DNA of 36,900 bases from a virus: IMG/VR virus record IMGVR_UViG_3300030107_005477, positions 1 through 36,900 of that record; one strand, 5' to 3'. Below the pieces are notes generated by a model, which saw only the letters and a list, made by a program, of their open reading frames with translations, made no database searches and was not told where the DNA came from. Of the stretch, positions 14,585 through 21,894 are shown piece by piece (within the stretch, counting starts at the first letter, position 1; each line of letters starts with the position of its first letter). The translations under genes were made by a program, and so were the position numbers.

Positions 14585-14801
14585 CATCATTGCGGCTTAC
14601 CGCATGGTGTTTGGTTCAGAAGATGGAGAAACTGTGCTTGATGATTTGGAAGCGCGGTTTTTTATGCATGCCCCAACGTTTGTTGCCGGTGATCCGCATG
14701 AGTCAGCTTACCTGGAAGGACAACGGTCTGTGGTGCTGACAATTTTGCATATGATTTCAGATGAACGACAACAACCTAGAGGAGAAGATGTTGATGAGTG
14801 A
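14553..14801 (+). CDS. Bbp19-like phage protein
   Basis: 82 residues from TTG 14553 (GAGG about 10 nt upstream), overlapping the portal 3' end by 32 nt. The core AAYRMVFGSEDGETVLDDLE, ...PTFVAGDPHESAYLEGQRSV, then LTILHMI fits the Bbp19 family, found between portal and scaffold genes of Bordetella phage BPP-1-like and marine podoviruses. Function unknown but location is conserved. No ATG gives a full-length family member, so a TTG start is inferred. Confidence 0.75.
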   Translation: MANRKPQRLNDIIAAYRMVFGSEDGETVLDDLEARFFMHAPTFVAGDPHESAYLEGQRSVVLTILHMISDERQQPRGEDVDE

Positions 14802-15630
14802 AGAGCAGACAACTGCGGCGGCAGATACGCCAGAACCGCAGCCTGTAGACGCACAACCGCAAGCAGAAACAGGCATATCTGAAAATTGGCGAGATGGTTT
14901 ACCCGATGATTTAAAAATGAATGCAAGTTTGCTTAAATTTAATGATGTCGGTTCCCTGGCTAAATCTTATGTCAACGCACAGCGTATGATTGGTGCAGAC
15001 AAAATAGCCTTGCCAAATGAGCATTCAACCGATGACGAATGGGGCGAGGTGTATACAAAGCTCGGACGCCCGGATACTTCGCAGGGTTATGAACTGTCTT
15101 ACGACAGCGGAAACGAAGACACCAACATGATTGGCGCATATTCTGAAGCTGTTCATAATCTTGGGCTGAGTCAAAAACAGGCGCAGGGCATGTTAGATTG
15201 GTATTCAACAGTTGAAGCCGAAGGACAAAAAGTAGCTGGCGAGGCGTCTGAACATGCAACAGAAGAAGGCATGCAGGCGTTAAAATCAGAATGGGGGCGT
15301 GCTTTTGAACAAAAAGCAGCTTCTGCACAACGAGCTGCCACAGCACTGCTAGGGTCAACAGATATGTTTGATGAGATTACCTTAGCTGATGGTCGAAAAC
15401 TTGGTGATCATCCTGACGTCGTAAAAATGTTTGCAACACTTGCAGAACAAATTGCCGAAGATAAGATTGTCGGTGAAACAACAGAAACAGCATTTACTCC
15501 AGACGAGGCTATGAGGCGCATTGCAGAAATTACTGCACCGAATAGCCCTTATTGGGATAAGCATCATCCGCAACATATGATTATGGTTGAAGAGGCGTTG
15601 CGGCTTAGAGAGTTTGCACACCCTGAGTAA
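14794..15630 (+). CDS. Capsid assembly scaffolding protein
   Basis: 278 residues from ATG 14794 (ATG 14788 is also possible; GGAG lies just upstream). The N-terminus is acidic and disordered (EEQTTAAADTPEPQPVDAQP). NWRDGLPDDLKMNASLLKFN and DVGSLAKSYVNAQRMIGADK follow, a block typical of podovirus scaffolds. The rest is long helices. Position between Bbp19-like gene and major capsid gene is the canonical scaffold slot. It guides prohead assembly and leaves before packaging. Confidence 0.87.
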   Translation: MSEEQTTAAADTPEPQPVDAQPQAETGISENWRDGLPDDLKMNASLLKFNDVGSLAKSYVNAQRMIGADKIALPNEHSTDDEWGEVYTKLGRPDTSQGYELSYDSGNEDTNMIGAYSEAVHNLGLSQKQAQGMLDWYSTVEAEGQKVAGEASEHATEEGMQALKSEWGRAFEQKAASAQRAATALLGSTDMFDEITLADGRKLGDHPDVVKMFATLAEQIAEDKIVGETTETAFTPDEAMRRIAEITAPNSPYWDKHHPQHMIMVEEALRLREFAHPE

Positions 15631-15765
15631 TTAAGGTGTGCTTTGTAAAACCCCAGGATAAGCGCAAGCCCCTTGGCGTATAATCGTGAGTCGATTGGAC
15701 TAGCGGCCTAACCGCAGGACAGGCCTCGAAAGAGACAACCACCGTAGCAACACTTAACCTTAATT
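15629..15765 (+). ncRNA. Structured leader RNA upstream of the major capsid gene (unrecognised)
   Basis: A perfect 9-bp helix, AATTAAGGT (15629-15637) with ACCTTAATT (15757-15765), extended by GTG/CAC (15638-15640 with 15751-15753), encloses several hairpins. These are CGCAAG/CTT-g-GCG (15663-15678), AATCG/CGATT (15682-15696), GCGG/CCGC (15703-15715) and CTC-GAAA-GAG (15725-15734). GGCCT (15705-15709) can alternatively pair with AGGCC (15721-15725), giving two exclusive folds. The capsid ribosome binding site (15775-15780) lies just after the closing helix. No known RNA family was recognised. Confidence 0.5.
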
Positions 15766-15786
15766 GATAAAGAAAGGAGGATTTGC

Positions 15787-17048
15787 ATGTCTACGCAAAT
15801 CACAACTGCCTTTGTTAATCAATTCTCCAGCAACGTGCAGATGTTGTCGCAGCAAATGGGTTCGCTGCTTCGGTCTGCTGTTGATGAGGAATCGATAACA
15901 GGGGAAAAAGCCTTTTTTGATCAAATCGGTTCGGCGGCGGCGGTGAATTTTCGCCTAGCTAGAGTGTGAACTTTAGCTGAAAACTGCTCAAATTCGGTGA
16001 AGGCTTTAAAATGCTAATACCGAGCGAAGCCCTAATTTGGGAACGTGTAGAGACTTGACGGGCAGCATCTTTATAAGATGAAGATAAAGTCCAGCGCACA
16101 AACATTTTTATGGCAGTGAAAGCTGTAGTGTGAAGGAAACGCACAAGCCGGCATAGTGACACCCCCCTCGTTACGACACCACATAGCAGGCGTCAAGTAG
16201 CCTTAGTGGACTATGAGTGGGCAGATTTGATTGATTCGGCCGACATGGTGAAGACTTTGATCTCGCCCGAAAGCTCTTATGCGAAGGCTGCGGCCGCGAG
16301 CATGGGAAGGGCGATTGATGATGAAATCATCTCTGCAGCGTTTGGTGACGCTAAAACAGGTAAGGAAGGTGGCACAACTACATCTTTCCCTGCCGGGCAG
16401 CAAGTTGCTGTTGGTTCACCAGCTGCGGGATTAACGATAGCTAAACTGGTTAACGCCAAGAAAATTCTTGATGCTAATTCAGTGGATCCATCTATCCCAC
16501 GGTATATCGCTGTTTCACCTGAGCAAATTGAAGACTTGCTCAACAACACAACAGTTACAAGCGCAGACCATAACACGGTAAATTAGCTTGCCTATCTAGG
16601 TGGCAACATTTAGATGAAAATCGGTCAAATTCGGGGAAGCCTTAACAGGTAATGCTGATGGTAATCGCGAGCCAAGCCCTTCGGGGAAGGTGTAGAGACT
16701 AGACGGCTGACACCCCTAGCGGGTGAAGGGATAGTCCAGACTCCAAACGTCTTATGACGGCAGTGAAAACTGTAGAGGGTATGAAGAGCTTTAGCTGTTG
16801 GTGACATCGACACCTTCGTAGGGTTTAAGTTCATTGTTTCAAACCGCCTTGACACCAATGCAAGTTCGCAACGTCGCGTAATTGCATGGGCGCAGGACGG
16901 AATAAAACTAGCAGTTGGCAAAGACGTTACTGCTAGAATTTCGGAACGTGACGACAAATCCTATTCCACTCAGGTCTACTACTGCATGTCAGTAGCTGCG
17001 ACTCGAATGGAAGAAGAGAAGGTCGTTGAAGTCATATGTTCAGAATAG
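15787..17048 (+). CDS. Major capsid protein, split by two group I introns (join 15787-15944, 16136-16579, 16787-17048)
   Basis: Spliced length is 864 nt, giving 287 residues. Exon 1 starts at ATG 15787 after AAAGGAGG and encodes MSTQITTAFVNQFSSNVQML. Exon 2 carries RHSDTPLVTTPHSRRQVALV then DYEWADLIDSADMVKTLISP, and exon 3 carries DIDTFVGFKFIVSNRL and ARISERDDKSYSTQVYYCMS. These blocks match the podovirus capsid family with TSRHxDTP, DYEWADLID and GRISERDDKRYATQVYxSMSVGATRMEE. Unspliced reading stops at 15967 and again at 16584. Splicing rebuilds AAV-KRTSRH and NTV-ALAVGDIDTF. A residue found after NTV in relatives (from memory) is missing here. The downstream decoration gene follows after 12 nt. 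Confidence 0.9.
15945..16135 (+). ncRNA. Group I intron 1 (191 nt, no ORF) in the major capsid gene
   Basis: The 5' exon ends CGGU. P1 is GGU|GA paired with UCGCC (15951-15955), placing a U.G wobble at the splice site. P10: UUUC (15949-15952) pairs with exon 2 start GAAA. P2 is AGCUAGAG (15957-15964) with CUUUAGCU (15971-15978). P3 is CUGCUC (15984-15989) with GGGCAG (16060-16065). P4 is UUCGGU (15993-15998) with ACCGAG (16019-16024). P6 is CCC/GGG (16030-16041). P7 is GACUU (16052-16056) with AAGUC (16087-16091). P8 is CAUCUU/AAGAUG (16066-16080). A GAAA-capped P9 hairpin follows and the intron ends in G (16135). There is no homing endonuclease. Confidence 0.92.
16580..16786 (+). ncRNA. Group I intron 2 (207 nt, no ORF) in the major capsid gene
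   Basis: The exon again ends CGGU. P1 is GGU|AA with UUGCC (16588-16592), with the U.G wobble at the splice site. P2 is AUCUAGGU (16594-16601) with AUUUAGAU (16608-16615). P3 is UCGGUC (16621-16626) with GGCUGA (16705-16710). P6 is CCC-UUCG-GGG (16677-16686). P7 is GACUA (16697-16701) with UAGUC (16732-16736). P8 is CACCC/GGGUG (16711-16725). Then come a CGUC-UUAU-GACG hairpin and CAGU-GAAA-ACUG (P9 region), with terminal G at 16786. P2, P3, P7 and P8 differ from intron 1 by compensating changes. Length is divisible by three but an in-frame stop (16584) requires splicing. Confidence 0.92.
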
Positions 17049-17060
17049 GAGGTATAGAAA

Positions 17061-17564
17061 ATGGCTAACGTAAACCAAACACTAGCTTCCAATTTTGTAA
17101 GCACACCGCCAACAACTTCACCTGTGCATCAGTTACATGGCACACAGAGGGTTGCTTGCGGTACCGTGGCTCTGGCCGCAGGTGACTTATCTGCGGGCGA
17201 TACCGTGATGTTGGCTCCAGTGCCTACGAATGCTGCAGTTATAAGTATCAAGATTTTTAATGACGATCTTGATTCTGGTTCAACTGTGACAATGCACGTT
17301 GGGCTATACACTGCGGATGGTAATGTGACTGCAAAAGATGTTGACTGTTACGCAAGTGCTACCACGGACTTGCGTGCTGCTGTAATTGTTGGAACTGAGG
17401 TTGCGTTTGAAGCACGCAACATCAATCTACTAGGACAGCAGGTATGGCAGGACGCTGGAGACTCCAGCGACCCAGGTGGACATTACCTGATTGGTATAGA
17501 AACAGATGCTGCCGGAGATACCGCCGGTGATCTTTCCTATATCATAACATATGTAGTTGACTGA
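17061..17564 (+). CDS. Putative capsid decoration/structural protein
   Basis: 167 residues with a strong ribosome binding site (AGGAGGT) and 12 nt after the capsid stop. The chain is beta-rich (QRVACGTVALAAGDLSAGDT, VMLAPVPTNAAVISIKIFND, STVTMHVGLYTADG), with glycine and aspartate turns and few charged helices. That is the style of head-decoration or minor capsid proteins found after major capsid genes in podoviruses. No precise family is named. It probably shares the capsid transcript. Confidence 0.7.
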   Translation: MANVNQTLASNFVSTPPTTSPVHQLHGTQRVACGTVALAAGDLSAGDTVMLAPVPTNAAVISIKIFNDDLDSGSTVTMHVGLYTADGNVTAKDVDCYASATTDLRAAVIVGTEVAFEARNINLLGQQVWQDAGDSSDPGGHYLIGIETDAAGDTAGDLSYIITYVVD

Positions 17565-18036
17565 GAACCAAAGTGCGGGGGAGCCAGCGATTGCGGCTCC
17601 CCTAACCTTTCGTAAAGTTTTTACAGCTGCTTGTAACGCAGGGGAAGCACGTAGTTTAAGTGTTGGTAAACAAAGTTTTGGTCACCCTGTTGTTGCTAAA
17701 TGTGTTTCTTGGATACAAAGAATTGCACCAGATGCCTCAATACATGCCCCTGCCTATTGTAGAGTAGAACAAATGGCAGCAGGCCATGATTGGCATTTAG
17801 ATACTGGTGACAGCAACCACATGACCTGGTGTGCCTACAGCGGGTCTGTGTTGTTAAGTAAGCCGGAAAGTTTCAGCGGTGGGTGGTTTGAATTTCGTAA
17901 TCCACCTGCACGACACAAACATTATCTTGATCTGCTGACATACAGCAGTGACAATTGGCACAGGGTAACGCCACACGAAGGCGAACGCCGTGTGCTTTTG
18001 CTTTTCTTAGGAAAATCGAATGGCATCAGAAGTTGA
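17557..18036 (+). CDS. 2-oxoglutarate/Fe(II)-dependent oxygenase-like protein
   Basis: Up to 159 residues. The iron-binding HxD is in GHDWHLDTGDSNH, the distal His in NWHRVTPHEGERRVLLLFLG, and the Arg of GERR would bind 2-oxoglutarate. YSGSVLLSKPESFSGGWFEF supplies the central jelly-roll strands. This is the prolyl-hydroxylase-like fold. Phages encode such enzymes for protein or nucleotide modification; the substrate here is unknown. TTG 17557 is the apparent start, overlapping the previous stop, but without a clear ribosome binding site, so the N-terminus is uncertain. Confidence 0.75.
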   Translation: MTENQSAGEPAIAAPLTFRKVFTAACNAGEARSLSVGKQSFGHPVVAKCVSWIQRIAPDASIHAPAYCRVEQMAAGHDWHLDTGDSNHMTWCAYSGSVLLSKPESFSGGWFEFRNPPARHKHYLDLLTYSSDNWHRVTPHEGERRVLLLFLGKSNGIRS

Positions 18037-18619
18037 TATTTGTAACATTGCGTTAAACAATCTTGGCGCATCAAACATTACCGCGTTAGACGAAGACTCT
18101 AAGTCAGGTCGTTTGTGCAATCAACGCTATGAGTTTGTTCGAGACACTGTATTCCGATCATCGCCATGGAATTGTCTCATTCAACGTGTTGAGTTAGCCC
18201 AGGATGCTGATACCCCACCTTTTGGCTTTAGCTACCAATATACTCTCCCGGCTAATCCTTATTGCCTGCGCGTTCTTACAATGTGGACAGCACAAACAAA
18301 TGCAGATGAGTCAGCATACGATAACGGCGATATTATGTTTAAGATTGAAGGTCGCAAATTGCTGACCAATGAAAGCACAGCCAAAATTATTTACCTGGCA
18401 AGGGTTGAAGATCCAAACGAATACGACAGCTTATTAATAGAAGCAATTGCAGCGCGGTTATCTGCAGAGCTGTGTTATGCCGTGACCGGATCTGCAGCAC
18501 TTCTTAACCCCATGATTGCGACTTACGAAGCAAAACTTAAAGAAGCACGCTTTGCAGATGCGTCAGAAGGTATGCCAGATCGTATTATGGCAGAATCATT
18601 TATTGAATCGCGGTTTTAA
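18020..18619 (+). CDS. Tail tubular protein A (T7 gp11-like)
   Basis: 199 residues. It begins SEVDICNIALNNLGASNITA, then CNQRYEFVRDTVFRSSPWNC, ...FGFSYQYTLPANPYCLRVLT, and a C-terminal AIAARLSAELCYAVTGSAAL. This block order defines the gp11 adaptor family that forms the ring between portal and nozzle. ATG 18020 overlaps the oxygenase 3' end by 17 nt. The next gene is the gp12 homologue, as in T7. Confidence 0.93.
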   Translation: MASEVDICNIALNNLGASNITALDEDSKSGRLCNQRYEFVRDTVFRSSPWNCLIQRVELAQDADTPPFGFSYQYTLPANPYCLRVLTMWTAQTNADESAYDNGDIMFKIEGRKLLTNESTAKIIYLARVEDPNEYDSLLIEAIAARLSAELCYAVTGSAALLNPMIATYEAKLKEARFADASEGMPDRIMAESFIESRF

Positions 18620-18622
18620 TAC

Positions 18623-20953
18623 ATGGCACGATTTTCACCAGCATTAGCAGGGTTTACAACTGGCGAAGTTTCTAGCCGATTAGATGGCAGAACGGATCTT
18701 GCAAAATATTTTAGTGCCTGTAGCACGTTGGAAAATTTTCTGGTGCATCCTACTGGTGGCGTGACTCGACGCCCAGGAACACGCCATGTGGCAGAAGTTA
18801 AAACATCTGCTAATACAACACGCTTAATACCCTTTGAGTTTGGAGTTTCAGACACCTACATTTTAGAATTTGGACATCAATACATTAGATTTTATCGCAA
18901 TAGTGGTCAAATTGTTTCGGGATCTCCGTCAGCTGCTTACGAGATATCAACCAGCTATACTTCTGCTCAGGTTAATGAGCTTAAATATGCTCAAACAGGT
19001 GACGTTATGTATATCGTTCACCCCAGCCACGAAATTTCAAAACTGACACGAACAGATCATACGGCATGGACGTTAACAGAAGTGACGCTTGATGATGGGG
19101 CATACCTTTCACAAAATACAACGACTACGACCATGACAAGTTCACACACAACTGGCAGCAGTCGAACTTTAACCGTTTCTGCAACGACAGGTGTAAACAA
19201 CGGTGACGGTTTGCAAAGCACAGACGTTGGCAGGCTGGTAACGTTTTTAGCAGGGTATGCAAAAATTACTGCTGTAGCTTCAACAACAAGTGCAACAATT
19301 GATATTCTCGACGATTTTTCTGGCACAGGAACATCAACGGAATGGTCATTAGGAGCATTCAGCGATACTACTGGACACCCTACTGCTGTTTCTTTTTTTG
19401 AAGAACGCTTAGTTTTTGCAGGAACAACAGAACAACCCCAGACAGTATTTTTTAGTAAGTCAGGTGACTTTGAAAATTTTAAAGCTGGAACAGATGCCGA
19501 TGACGCGCTGATATTTACCTTGGGTGCTTCAGACGTCAATGTCACCAGGTATATAGCTAGTGGCAGAAATTTGATCTTAGGAACAAGTGGTGGCGAGTTT
19601 ATTGTGTCCTCTGGTTCTGATGCAGCGATTACTCCAACAAACATTTTGATACGGAAACAATCCAACTACGGTTCTGCTGATATTCAACCTGTGCAAGTGG
19701 CAAATGTTACGTTGTTCGTTCAACGTGCTAAACGTAAAATTCGTGAACTAGGATACGATTTTAGCACAGACTCTTACAATGCTCCTGACATGACAATATT
19801 AGCAGAGCATGTAACAGAAGGTGGCGTTTCTGCAATGGCCTACCAGCAAGAACCAGATGGCGTAATTTGGTGTGTGCGTGCTGATGGTCAACTGCTGTCT
19901 TTAACATATCGCCGCGAAGAAAAAGTTGTTGCCTGGGCGCGGCATGTTATTGGAGGAACATCAGGCGCTTGCACAGTGACAGTGACAGACTATTCCAATA
20001 TAGCCACAGGGACTAAACTGGTCTTCACAAAATCAGATGGAAACACAGTGACCTTTACTTCTGAAGCTGCGGGGGCATCATCACCTGCAAGCTCTACGGG
20101 TTGGCGACCAAATACCTCTAACAATGTGACTGCAGACAATATCTTTACCTGCATTAACGCTCACGCCGATTTTACTGTAGCTAACCCTGCTGCGAACGTT
20201 GTGACCATTGAAGAAACGCAACGTGCCGGGACAGGGTTTTTGTCTGTAAAATCTTTTGACACAACACGATTGGCAACAACAGATCAAAGCCATGCCCTGG
20301 TAGAAAGTGTTGCTGTGATTCCACAAGACGGCAGTGAGTATCAAGTCTGGCTTGTTGTGCAGAGAACAATTAACGGTGCAACTGAGCGTTATGTAGAATT
20401 TTTTACACCCTTTGATTTTGGCAGTGACCTTGAAGATGCCTGTTTTGTTGATAGCTCCCTCGCCTACTCTGGAAGTTCAACAACATCTATTTCTGGATTA
20501 GATCACCTTGAGGGCGAAACCGTAGCTGTTGTCAGTAATGGTGCAGCGCAGGCAGATGAAATTGTAGCATCAGGCGCAATTACTTCTGATTATGCAATGA
20601 CAAAAGGCACTGCTGGACTCCGTTACACTAGCACTCTGAAAACAATGAGGGTTGAAGGTGGTTCTGCAACAGGAACTGCCCAGGGTAAAAGTAAACGGAT
20701 CCATGAGGTAACTTGTCGATTGTTCCGCACGTTAGGTGCAAAAGTGGGAACAAGCGCATCTACTGTAGACATAATTCCCTTTCGATCATCTGCAGACGCA
20801 ATGGATGAGCCGCCAGCGATGTTTACCGGCGATAAGCAAATTGAGTTCGACGGTGATTATGATTCAGATGGGTTTATTACAGTCGTGCAGGATCAGGCGC
20901 TGCCTATGACTCTGTTAGCACTATATCCAGAGTTGACTGTTTTTGAAGATTAG
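18623..20953 (+). CDS. Tail tubular protein B (T7 gp12-like nozzle)
   Basis: 776 residues. The N-terminus LAGFTTGEVSSRLDGRTDLA, then SACSTLENFLVHPTGGVTRR and PGTRHVAEV, is the signature of the gp12 nozzle family. ...FEFGVSDTYILEFGHQYIRF and LIRKQSNYGSADIQPVQVAN are also characteristic. The rest is a beta-rich propeller-type chain. An inserted, Ser/Thr-rich beta segment near residues 450-550 (GTSGACTVTVTDYSN) resembles added surface domains. Starts 3 nt after the previous stop. Confidence 0.94.
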   Translation: MARFSPALAGFTTGEVSSRLDGRTDLAKYFSACSTLENFLVHPTGGVTRRPGTRHVAEVKTSANTTRLIPFEFGVSDTYILEFGHQYIRFYRNSGQIVSGSPSAAYEISTSYTSAQVNELKYAQTGDVMYIVHPSHEISKLTRTDHTAWTLTEVTLDDGAYLSQNTTTTTMTSSHTTGSSRTLTVSATTGVNNGDGLQSTDVGRLVTFLAGYAKITAVASTTSATIDILDDFSGTGTSTEWSLGAFSDTTGHPTAVSFFEERLVFAGTTEQPQTVFFSKSGDFENFKAGTDADDALIFTLGASDVNVTRYIASGRNLILGTSGGEFIVSSGSDAAITPTNILIRKQSNYGSADIQPVQVANVTLFVQRAKRKIRELGYDFSTDSYNAPDMTILAEHVTEGGVSAMAYQQEPDGVIWCVRADGQLLSLTYRREEKVVAWARHVIGGTSGACTVTVTDYSNIATGTKLVFTKSDGNTVTFTSEAAGASSPASSTGWRPNTSNNVTADNIFTCINAHADFTVANPAANVVTIEETQRAGTGFLSVKSFDTTRLATTDQSHALVESVAVIPQDGSEYQVWLVVQRTINGATERYVEFFTPFDFGSDLEDACFVDSSLAYSGSSTTSISGLDHLEGETVAVVSNGAAQADEIVASGAITSDYAMTKGTAGLRYTSTLKTMRVEGGSATGTAQGKSKRIHEVTCRLFRTLGAKVGTSASTVDIIPFRSSADAMDEPPAMFTGDKQIEFDGDYDSDGFITVVQDQALPMTLLALYPELTVFED

Positions 20954-21380
20954 CCTGGAACGATTACAGCCAGCACACTTACTTGAAATACACAATAGCG
21001 GTGCGATTGAAGGACAGTTGGGCGCTGACCAAGTTTACGACAATTGGCAGCTGTATAAAAACGGCGATGCCTTTGTTGGTAAATCCGGCAGTAAAATTAT
21101 TGCTGCTGCTGGTGTTATGGATATGTGGCCAGGCGTGGGTGAAGGCTGGGCAATGCTAACACCAGATGCAGCCGGGCTATCAGTTGTGCGAAAATTTAAA
21201 GAAATGTTTGATCTAATTTTAATTGCAAACAATTACCACCGGATACAAGCAACGGTGCGTGCCGATTTTGTAAAAGGTATTCGCTTTGCACAATGGCTTG
21301 GTTTTGAGTCTGAGGGACTAATGAAAAAATTTGATCAAGATCAAAACGATTTTATAAGGATGGCAAAAATTGGTCGCTAA
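20943..21380 (+). CDS. Internal virion protein A-like (T7 gp13 type, GNAT-like fold)
   Basis: 145 residues from TTG 20943, overlapping the nozzle stop. QPAHLLEIHNSGAIEGQLGA, ...AAAGVMDMWPGVGEGWAMLT, ...NYHRIQATVRADFVKGIRFA, QWLGFESEGLMKKF follow the acyltransferase-like plan of podovirus gp13 proteins. Several catalytic features of true acetyltransferases are absent or weak, so a structural role in virion maturation is more likely. Position between nozzle and internal core genes is conserved. Confidence 0.82.
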   Translation: MKISLERLQPAHLLEIHNSGAIEGQLGADQVYDNWQLYKNGDAFVGKSGSKIIAAAGVMDMWPGVGEGWAMLTPDAAGLSVVRKFKEMFDLILIANNYHRIQATVRADFVKGIRFAQWLGFESEGLMKKFDQDQNDFIRMAKIGR

Positions 21381-21894
21381 ACTTGCTGCAGTCGCTATGG
21401 CTGCTTCTGCCGCGTCAAGTGTGGTTGGATTTATGGGATCTATGGGCGCGTCACGTTCTGCAAGGGCGATTGGCGGTGCAAATGCACAGCTTATTTCGCG
21501 TGATGCACAAGTCGCTGAAAACCACAAAATAGCTATTAACCAAAAATTACAGTTAGACCTTGACCGTGCTGACAAAGAATTTGAGGAACTGCAGGGTTCT
21601 ACGCTCGTAGCTTTTATTCATCGCGGTGTCGATTTTACTGAAGGCACGCCATTAGATGTTTTGGTAAACAACGTTGCTGAGTTTGAGCACGATAAAAATA
21701 TTGCAGAATACAATACTAAAATTGCTCTGCAGGAACAGGATGAAATTGCCGCCTTTTCTCGCATGAGAGCAGACGTTGCTCGATTACAAGGTAGCGCACA
21801 GGCAGGTCAATTTAGATCACAGGCACTTGGTTCATTGTTGGGTGGTAGTGCCAAAGTTGCTGACCTTGGAGTAAAGTATGGGGTTTTAGGATGA
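21370..21894 (+). CDS. Internal virion protein B-like (T7 gp14 type)
   Basis: 174 residues from TTG 21370, overlapping the previous stop. A hydrophobic, alanine/glycine-rich N-terminus (AAVAMAASAASSVVGFMGSM) suits membrane insertion during infection. Helices follow (AINQKLQLDLDRADKEFEEL) and a glycine-rich C-terminus. This fits the gp14 class, ejected proteins that form an outer-membrane channel in T7. Identification rests on position, size and topology more than on residues. Confidence 0.75.
   Translation: MVAKLAAVAMAASAASSVVGFMGSMGASRSARAIGGANAQLISRDAQVAENHKIAINQKLQLDLDRADKEFEELQGSTLVAFIHRGVDFTEGTPLDVLVNNVAEFEHDKNIAEYNTKIALQEQDEIAAFSRMRADVARLQGSAQAGQFRSQALGSLLGGSAKVADLGVKYGVLG

Noticed and set aside
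15679-15684. TATAAT as a capsid promoter -10 box
   Set aside because: No acceptable -35 element at the right distance, and the bases fall inside the structured leader; kept only as a possibility.
15959-16162. Minus-strand ORF (67 aa) across intron 1
   Set aside because: No family resemblance and it lies antisense to the intron core; not a homing endonuclease.
15787-17048. Capsid gene as a pseudogene or sequencing frameshift
   Set aside because: Both gaps are about 200 nt with full group I intron architecture and precise in-frame joins; a point error could not explain them.
19057-19665. Minus-strand ORF of 202 codons in the nozzle gene
   Set aside because: Antisense shadow of a well-supported coding frame, Ser/Val-rich composition typical of reverse-frame reading.
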